Assembly: GCA_900771305.1 (NCBI GenBank)
Contig: CAAGNL010000136.1
Span: 1-11,087, forward strand
Direction: 5' to 3'
DNA length: 11,087 nucleotides
Source: Kiritimatiellia bacterium
GTDB lineage: Bacteria; Verrucomicrobiota; Kiritimatiellia; RFP12; UBA1067
The notes beneath the pieces are model-generated. The model did not search any database, had not been told where the DNA came from, and saw only the letters and a program-made list of their open reading frames with translations. Positions 6,894-11,087 of the stretch are shown here, in pieces; position 1 is the first letter of the stretch; each line of letters opens with the position of its first letter. A program made the translations under genes and the position numbers.

Positions 6894-9800
6894 ATTTCCC
6901 CTTCAAGTTTCCAAGCCAAATGTAGTCAATGCGAACCGTGCCCGTAATCGGCGTTTCCTCTGCGGAGAACGCCAGTCTCAACTGCTTGATGCCCCCGACA
7001 TGCGGAAGCGGAATCGAATAAACCGTGTCATCCGCATCCTGCGGCAGCACGTCGAAGGCGACGCTGTTCTTCTCCTGCCAAACTGGATTCGCATCCGTCT
7101 GCCACCAGAGGCGCATCCGCTTCGACGTCGTGTGGTTCTGTATCTTGATGCGGGCCGTGTTGGCACGGGATGGCGAGAAATCCACCCCCAGATCCCGATC
7201 GCAAGGCGAGACAATGGCGGCCTTGCCGCTCTCCTTGACGGCGATCACAAAGTAATCTCCGCAGACCAGCTGCACGGGGAAGGACTCCGTGTTCCAGAAG
7301 GCGATCTTGCCCGGGATGAACTGGTAATCCGTCCCGAGGTTCTCGACCTGCCACCCCTGCGCGTCGAGATTCTTCGCGAAGTCCCAGGCCTTGAATGTCC
7401 GAGCCCCCTTCGGAAGCACGTGGACCGCGGTATGGGCCGCCCGCCACAGGGTTCCGTTGTCGGCCATCACATTCACGCGGTAGTCGCCCTCTCCGGGGAA
7501 GACGGCCTTTGTGCGGGCCGACCGTCCATTCGCAAAAGAGACGCCTGCCGGGCCCTCGATGGGATCCCAGGCGACCTGCGCCCTGGGATCGTCGACCTTC
7601 GCCGAGAGGGCGACCTCCGGACAATCCGTCCACACCTCTCCACAGACCGTGATCGACGGCGGATCGGGATACGGGAAGGCCGCATCTAGATCTTCGCTGA
7701 AATCAAAGGCGCGGTTCCCCACGAGCGTCCAGTCGTTCGTCGACCGCGACTCGTTGATGTAGAACGGAACGCCCGGGACCAGCACATAGCCATTCTCTTC
7801 GATGCGCCCATTCGAGCAACAGACCTCGGCGGCGCTGTTCGGCGTCCCCCAGATCTGGATTTCCGCCGGTCCATTTTTGTAGGCCCAGTTGTTGCGGTCG
7901 AACTTGCACCCACGGATGTGGACGTTCCGCGCCTGCGGACTGCGCAGACCGAGGACCTCGATCGCGGCGCCCGCGTTGTTGCGGAACACGCACTTGTCCA
8001 CCAGGCAGTTCTCGCCCTGCGCCTCGAAGTCGATGCCGCCCTGGTCGGGAGACCCCGAGTCGGGCTGATTGAGGAAGTGGCAGCCGCGGATGACCCAACC
8101 GTCGTTACCGGCCAGCATGATGCCCATGGTACCAGCCGCCGCGTGCCAGCCGGACGCGTCGAACACGCAGTCCGTGATCCACGACCGGCTCGCGCAGTTG
8201 TAGGGATGCGGCGACGTGTTGTGCGCGTAGTTGTCGTGGCAGAACATCCTGTTCACGAACGTATCCGTGCCACGGATGCTGAAACCGCTCGAGCACTGAT
8301 ACGATTCGCAGTCGCGCATGACGACGTGGTTCGGATGTCCGCCGGAAACCGCCACGCCATAGGACCGCGCCCCGCCTTCCGGCCCTGGCTCATCCCACCA
8401 TTCGGGAATGCCATGCGAATTGAACCGGTAGGTGCCCTCGATATGGTGCGCGAGGCAGCGTTCGACAAGAACGTGTCCGCTCTTCGGAGACGCGCAGGTC
8501 ACCATCACGCCCGCGCCGGCATTGCAGACGATCAAGTCACGGATTGCCAGATACGCAGCGTCCGCAATGTACACGCACCGGTTGTTCAAATGGCGGTTAC
8601 GGCGGATCTGTGGCCGCATTCCCTCACCATATGCGCCGATTTCCGCCCAGTTGTCCGCTGCACCTGCCGCCTTGACCACGAGTTCCTCATGGAAGACGCT
8701 GCCGCGCTTCAGGAGCAGGCGCTCGCCGGGGCCAAGCGTCAGATCTACAGTCCTGCGGAAGGTCTTCCAGGCTGTCTGCGGCGTCAGACCATCCCGGGCG
8801 TCATCGCCCGTCTCCGCGTCGACATGATAGGTTCGCACGGGGCGAATCGGCGGATTCCAGGCCTTGGCCGAATAGTCGGGATCCGTAGTCGGCATGAAAA
8901 CGATTCGCTTGCTGGCTCGACAAAACGGAGCGTCCGCCCGATTTTTCGCGTGCCCGGCGGACGGTCCGCAAGGTTCCGCATCCTTGAACACCTCGAACTC
9001 GAGGAAGGCGAAGCCATTTGTCCCCGCGTCGACGGTCCACTCGAACGGCAGCTCGCACCCGGAAGGAAGACCGGGAATGCGGATTGTCTCCGGCGTCACC
9101 TTCACGCCCTCGCGCGTCCGCGCCTTCACCGTGCAGGCCCCCATCTCCGAACCAATATTGAGCAGCGTCCCCTTCAGCGTGGCCGGCGTTCCGACGGTTG
9201 GCATCAGTTCACGCGTCCGGAACATGCCGAACGACGCGATGGGCATCTTCTCGTTTCGGATGCTGAAGTTCGAGACGTCGATCTTGTCCTTCGTCCCCAT
9301 AACCAGTTTTGACGTCGTCGCCCGGCAACGTCCCCTGCGTTTCACGGACTCGCTCTTCTCGCCATCGACGGCGATTACGCTTTCGGTACCCGTCCAGCCT
9401 CCCGTAAGGCGATAGACCCGATTCGTCTCGACCGGCAGGGTCAACGACGCACGCGGCTCCCAGCCTCCATCGAGGTTGACGAACAAATTGAACGCGCCTG
9501 TTCCATCGCCCGTCCTGTCATAGCGCAACCAGTATTCGCCGCTCTTGCTGAGAATCGTCGTCTCCCCCTGGGGAATCGTGCGGAAGACCGCGTCGCAGGC
9601 GATCCGAAACCCGGGACGAATCACCTGATCGGCGCTCGCGGGAATCGCCGGCCCCTCGATCTTCACGTTCTGACTCGTTCCCAGCATCGGGCCATAGACG
9701 CGCGACGCGACGCGCGGATAGACCCTTGCCTCCGCGGGGCGCGGACGCCGCGCCGTCTGGCCATTGACCGTCAACCAGATGTTCGTTCCATCCCATCCAG

Positions 9801-10209
9801 CGGCGACATCGTACCACGTGCCTGCCTCGGGGCGAATGGGAACAGAGACCCGCGGCTCGGGCGTGCCGTCGACATTGACGAAGAAACTGAACTTGACCCC
9901 TTCCTTCGGGCCATCCACGCGAAGGATGTAGGAACCAATGTCGTTTGCGCCGCCCCGACTGAGGAGCGTCATCTGCCCCTCCTTGGCGGGACTGGCGTCA
10001 AAGCGGACCCGACAGGAAACCGCCAGCCCCGGACGGAGATCGTCCTGTGGATCATCGGAGCACATGCGGACACGGTCCTTGGGGTCAAGATTGATGGCGC
10101 CAGAAACCGTTTCGGATAGTCCAACGCAGCAGAACAGAGCGGAAATGCCGGCAAACAGAATACTCTTCATGCCGACAGTAACTTTGAAGTCTTGTTTCAT
10201 TGAATTCAT
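6892..10209 (-). CDS. Secreted multidomain LamG/beta-helix protein, putative polysaccharide-active
   Basis: The protein has up to 1105 residues. After a signal peptide (hydrophobic core about 17-30) come two consecutive LamG/ConA-like domains, about 45-180 and 185-320, sharing FFVNVDGTPEPR / LFVNLDGGWEPR strings. Next are an Ig/CARDB-like domain (about 328-410), a right-handed parallel beta-helix opening with YHVDAETGDDARDGLTP (461-477, as in DUF1565-type helices) and running to about 835, a PKD/Ig-like domain (about 850-932) and a C-terminal jelly roll (about 938-1100, ending in RIDYIWLG). Such helices carry polysaccharide lyase and some glycosidase activities, but I see no catalytic set that fixes the family. 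Starts at 10209, 10200 and 10170 are all possible: 10170 gives the most typical signal peptide (MKSILFAGISALF) but lacks a ribosome site, and 10209 has only a weak GGAA. It is the first gene of the gene group after the 10.2-11.1 kb spacer. Confidence 0.85.
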   Translation of the reverse strand: MNSMKQDFKVTVGMKSILFAGISALFCCVGLSETVSGAINLDPKDRVRMCSDDPQDDLRPGLAVSCRVRFDASPAKEGQMTLLSRGGANDIGSYILRVDGPKEGVKFSFFVNVDGTPEPRVSVPIRPEAGTWYDVAAGWDGTNIWLTVNGQTARRPRPAEARVYPRVASRVYGPMLGTSQNVKIEGPAIPASADQVIRPGFRIACDAVFRTIPQGETTILSKSGEYWLRYDRTGDGTGAFNLFVNLDGGWEPRASLTLPVETNRVYRLTGGWTGTESVIAVDGEKSESVKRRGRCRATTSKLVMGTKDKIDVSNFSIRNEKMPIASFGMFRTRELMPTVGTPATLKGTLLNIGSEMGACTVKARTREGVKVTPETIRIPGLPSGCELPFEWTVDAGTNGFAFLEFEVFKDAEPCGPSAGHAKNRADAPFCRASKRIVFMPTTDPDYSAKAWNPPIRPVRTYHVDAETGDDARDGLTPQTAWKTFRRTVDLTLGPGERLLLKRGSVFHEELVVKAAGAADNWAEIGAYGEGMRPQIRRNRHLNNRCVYIADAAYLAIRDLIVCNAGAGVMVTCASPKSGHVLVERCLAHHIEGTYRFNSHGIPEWWDEPGPEGGARSYGVAVSGGHPNHVVMRDCESYQCSSGFSIRGTDTFVNRMFCHDNYAHNTSPHPYNCASRSWITDCVFDASGWHAAAGTMGIMLAGNDGWVIRGCHFLNQPDSGSPDQGGIDFEAQGENCLVDKCVFRNNAGAAIEVLGLRSPQARNVHIRGCKFDRNNWAYKNGPAEIQIWGTPNSAAEVCCSNGRIEENGYVLVPGVPFYINESRSTNDWTLVGNRAFDFSEDLDAAFPYPDPPSITVCGEVWTDCPEVALSAKVDDPRAQVAWDPIEGPAGVSFANGRSARTKAVFPGEGDYRVNVMADNGTLWRAAHTAVHVLPKGARTFKAWDFAKNLDAQGWQVENLGTDYQFIPGKIAFWNTESFPVQLVCGDYFVIAVKESGKAAIVSPCDRDLGVDFSPSRANTARIKIQNHTTSKRMRLWWQTDANPVWQEKNSVAFDVLPQDADDTVYSIPLPHVGGIKQLRLAFSAEETPITGTVRIDYIWLGNLKGK

Positions 10210-10213
10210 TAGC

Positions 10214-10235
10214 TTGTTTCCAAATTGTTTACAAA
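10214..10235. repeat. Tandem 11-bp direct repeat upstream of the beta-helix gene
   Basis: On the plus strand TTGTTTCCAAA (10214-10224) is followed immediately by TTGTTTACAAA (10225-10235), identical at 10 of 11 positions. The period is about one helical turn, which would put two protein contacts on the same DNA face. It lies directly upstream of the first possible start codon, where a promoter and regulator sites are expected. Confidence 0.5.
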
Positions 10236-10254
10236 ATCAGATGTCGTCAGTCAA
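10226..10254 (-). promoter_or_regulatory. Weak candidate promoter for the beta-helix gene
   Basis: TTGACT (10254-10249) on the minus strand is a good -35 box. Seventeen bases on, TAAACA (10231-10226) is a poor -10; AACAAT at 10229-10224 is an alternative at a 19-bp spacing. Transcription would begin near 10219 and leave about 10 nt before the 10209 start or about 49 nt before the 10170 start. A poor -10 together with nearby repeats would suit an activator-dependent promoter. Confidence 0.35.
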
Positions 10255-10264
10255 ATGACATCTG
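10238..10264. promoter_or_regulatory. Candidate operator: 8-bp dyad over the -35 region of the beta-helix gene
   Basis: CAGATGTC (10238-10245) and GACATCTG (10257-10264) form a perfect 8-bp inverted repeat with an 11-bp centre containing the TTGACT -35 box. The motif differs from both dyads at the GH50 promoter, so a separate regulator is implied if it is a protein site. Confidence 0.45.
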
Positions 10265-10292
10265 TTGACAACTCCGAGTTTACCATATTCCT

Positions 10293-10314
10293 AAGCCTCG
10301 CGGCGCGACGGCTT
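10293..10314. terminator. Hairpin at the edge of the spacer, possible weak terminator
   Basis: AAGCCTCGC (10293-10301) pairs with GCGA-C-GGCTT (10305-10314): nine pairs, one bulged C and a GGC loop. On the plus strand it is followed by TTTC, not a full T-tract, and on the minus strand by AGGAATATGG, so it is not a standard intrinsic terminator in either direction. It would sit at the end of any minus-strand transcript coming from the right. Confidence 0.3.
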
Positions 10315-10523
10315 TCAAGATTATTGGCTCTTCAGGCATAAGTGTGGGTCTACTTTCGCCTCCGGCTACGCGCCCTCGCCCAATCCTGGCCTATCCCGAT
10401 TTTTCCGGGGTGCCGTTCGTAGCCCGTGCGGGGGTGCTCCTGGGTGCCTGCGGTGAGGCGTGCCGGATTCCGGGGCAACCGTACGCCCGTCCGCGGAAGG
10501 TCTTCGGGCTTGTCTTCGCACCG

Positions 10524-10548
10524 CGCCGCAGATGGACATCTGGCGGCG
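10524..10548. repeat. Near-perfect hairpin, about 10-11 bp stem
   Basis: CGCCG-CAGATG (10524-10534) pairs with CATCTG-g-CGGCG (10537-10548) with a single bulged G. The loop is two bases, or four if the closing pair opens. It lies in the GC-rich spacer. Confidence 0.55.
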
Positions 10549-10708
10549 GGTGCGAATCCTTCGCCCGAAGTCCTTTCGCGTGAGGTACGTTCGGCTTGCG
10601 GCCCCAGTATCCGGCACACGTGCACGGTCGATCGCCGCCGCGCCGAGGAGGCACCGCCGGCTCCGGGGCGAACGGAAAGGCCCCGCACGTGCGGCCGTCG
10701 CGCCTTCA

Positions 10709-10751
10709 CCCCACTCGGCTCGGTCGGAATACCTCCCGTCGCCGAGTGGGG
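10709..10751. repeat. Perfect 11-bp inverted repeat, 21-bp centre
   Basis: CCCCACTCGGC (10709-10719) is matched exactly by GCCGAGTGGGG (10741-10751). It is the longest perfect inverted repeat I found in the window and is unlikely to be only a by-product of base composition. Confidence 0.6.
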
Positions 10752-10886
10752 CGAATCCGCTTGCCCGCCCGCGCGTGGCTTTCCGCGCGCCCCTGCGCCT
10801 CGTGCCTCCCCGTCGCTCGTGCTTCGCGCAGCCAATCGGCCGATCGTTGACCAATCGCTGCCCCCTGCGGCCCCGTCTCCTACGAC

Positions 10887-10924
10887 GGCCAGGTCTTCGT
10901 CGCGCGTGTCGCGACCGTCTGGCC
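10887..10924. repeat. Nested two-part hairpin
   Basis: The outer stem GGCCAG/CTGGCC (10887-10892 with 10919-10924) encloses the inner stem GTCGCG/CGCGAC (10899-10904 with 10910-10915), which has a CGTGT loop. The arrangement resembles an RNA stem with an internal loop. Confidence 0.45.
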
Positions 10925-10938
10925 CGGCGCGCGAAGTA

Positions 10939-10960
10939 CCCGCGCCGCCCTCGGCGCGGG
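10939..10960. repeat. Perfect 9-bp hairpin with 4-nt loop
   Basis: CCCGCGCCG (10939-10947) pairs with CGGCGCGGG (10952-10960) around a CCCT loop. Every pair is G-C, so the stem would be very stable in single-stranded RNA or DNA. It follows the nested hairpin by 14 bases. Confidence 0.55.
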
Positions 10961-11087
10961 GCGACGGACGCGCGGAACGGCCCTTCACGGAAGTATGGAC
11001 AGTTGCCCCGAAAGACGACGCGGCCCAGGACAGTACACGGTGTTCTTTGGCATCTGCGTACCAAATTGGGCGCTCCGAGTACCAGAA

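Larger units (their letters stand above)
10265..11087. other. Gene-poor spacer, very GC-rich and hairpin-dense in its right part
   Basis: About 820 bp with no convincing gene. From roughly 10340 rightward the sequence becomes strongly GC-rich. Minus-strand frames stay open for long distances (one from the window edge to 10350), but the products are low-complexity Arg/Gly/Ala/Pro-rich strings with no signal peptide, recognisable domain or ribosome site, which is expected from high GC alone. Several perfect or near-perfect stem-loops occur (listed separately). A TTGACA on the plus strand at 10265-10270 has no good -10 partner. The stretch could be a structured RNA, an interspersed repeat or decayed DNA. 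The first 60 or so bases from the right edge on the minus strand (starting FWYSERPIWYADAKEH) could be the tail of a protein, but this cannot be settled here. Confidence 0.5.

Noticed and set aside
7918..9312. A 464-codon plus-strand frame inside the beta-helix gene
   Set aside because: It is antisense to the well-supported LamG/beta-helix protein and shows no recognisable domain.
10265..10300. A divergent plus-strand promoter from TTGACA at 10265-10270
   Set aside because: No acceptable -10 box is found at 15-19 bp spacing, and no gene follows on that strand.
10545..10580. A tRNA T-arm-like string (GGTGCGAATCC) in the GC-rich spacer
   Set aside because: No matching acceptor stem, anticodon arm or CCA end can be built around it.
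10350..11087. A minus-strand frame open from the right edge to 10350
   Set aside because: The product is a low-complexity Arg/Gly/Ala/Pro string without domains, and other minus-strand frames are also open over long parts of the same stretch, so openness is explained by GC content. A short genuine protein tail at the extreme right edge cannot be excluded.
1..11087. CRISPR array, insertion sequence or prophage signatures
   Set aside because: No regularly spaced repeats, transposase, integrase or terminal inverted repeats with target duplications were seen on either strand.

Overview
The window comes from a GC-rich bacterium. Every convincing gene lies on the minus strand and every protein carries an N-terminal export signal. 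The gene mix (GH50-type agarase, clan GH-D alpha-galactosidase-like enzyme, SGNH esterase, giant LamG/beta-helix protein, and a protein with an autotransporter-associated strand motif plus a discoidin-like region) resembles glycan-degradation loci of the PVC superphylum, most likely Kiritimatiellota or a close Verrucomicrobia/Lentisphaerae relative. That placement is inferred from protein style only; no rRNA or marker gene is present.

Layout, in direction of transcription (right to left): 11087-10210 is a gene-poor stretch. Its right part (about 10340-11087) is very GC-rich and full of hairpins, and its left part (10210-10340) is AT-rich with a dyad, a tandem repeat and weak promoter elements ahead of the first gene. 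Then follow a 1105-residue LamG/beta-helix protein (10209-6892), a frameshifted remnant of a LamG/beta-helix gene (about 6893-6541), an SGNH/GDSL hydrolase (6506-5295), a 160-bp regulatory gap, a GH50 beta-agarase-like enzyme (5134-3008), a GH36/GH27-like alpha-galactosidase (2993-780) and the start of a secreted PATR/discoidin-like protein that runs off the left edge (761-1).

The last three genes are separated by only 14 and 18 bp and are almost certainly one operon. Their promoter, just upstream of the GH50 gene, is the best regulatory signal in the window: TTGACC-17 bp-GATAAT with an extended -10, placed so that transcription would start at or within a base of the ATG (a leaderless mRNA). 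It is overlapped by two separate inverted repeats that look like operators.

Together the products look like an exported set for a galactose-rich, possibly acylated polysaccharide. The GH50 enzyme would cleave a galactan backbone, the GH-D enzyme would remove alpha-galactose, the SGNH enzyme would remove ester groups, and the beta-helix protein would bind or cleave the polymer. The exact substrate cannot be read from the sequence. No transporter, sulfatase or regulator lies within the window.
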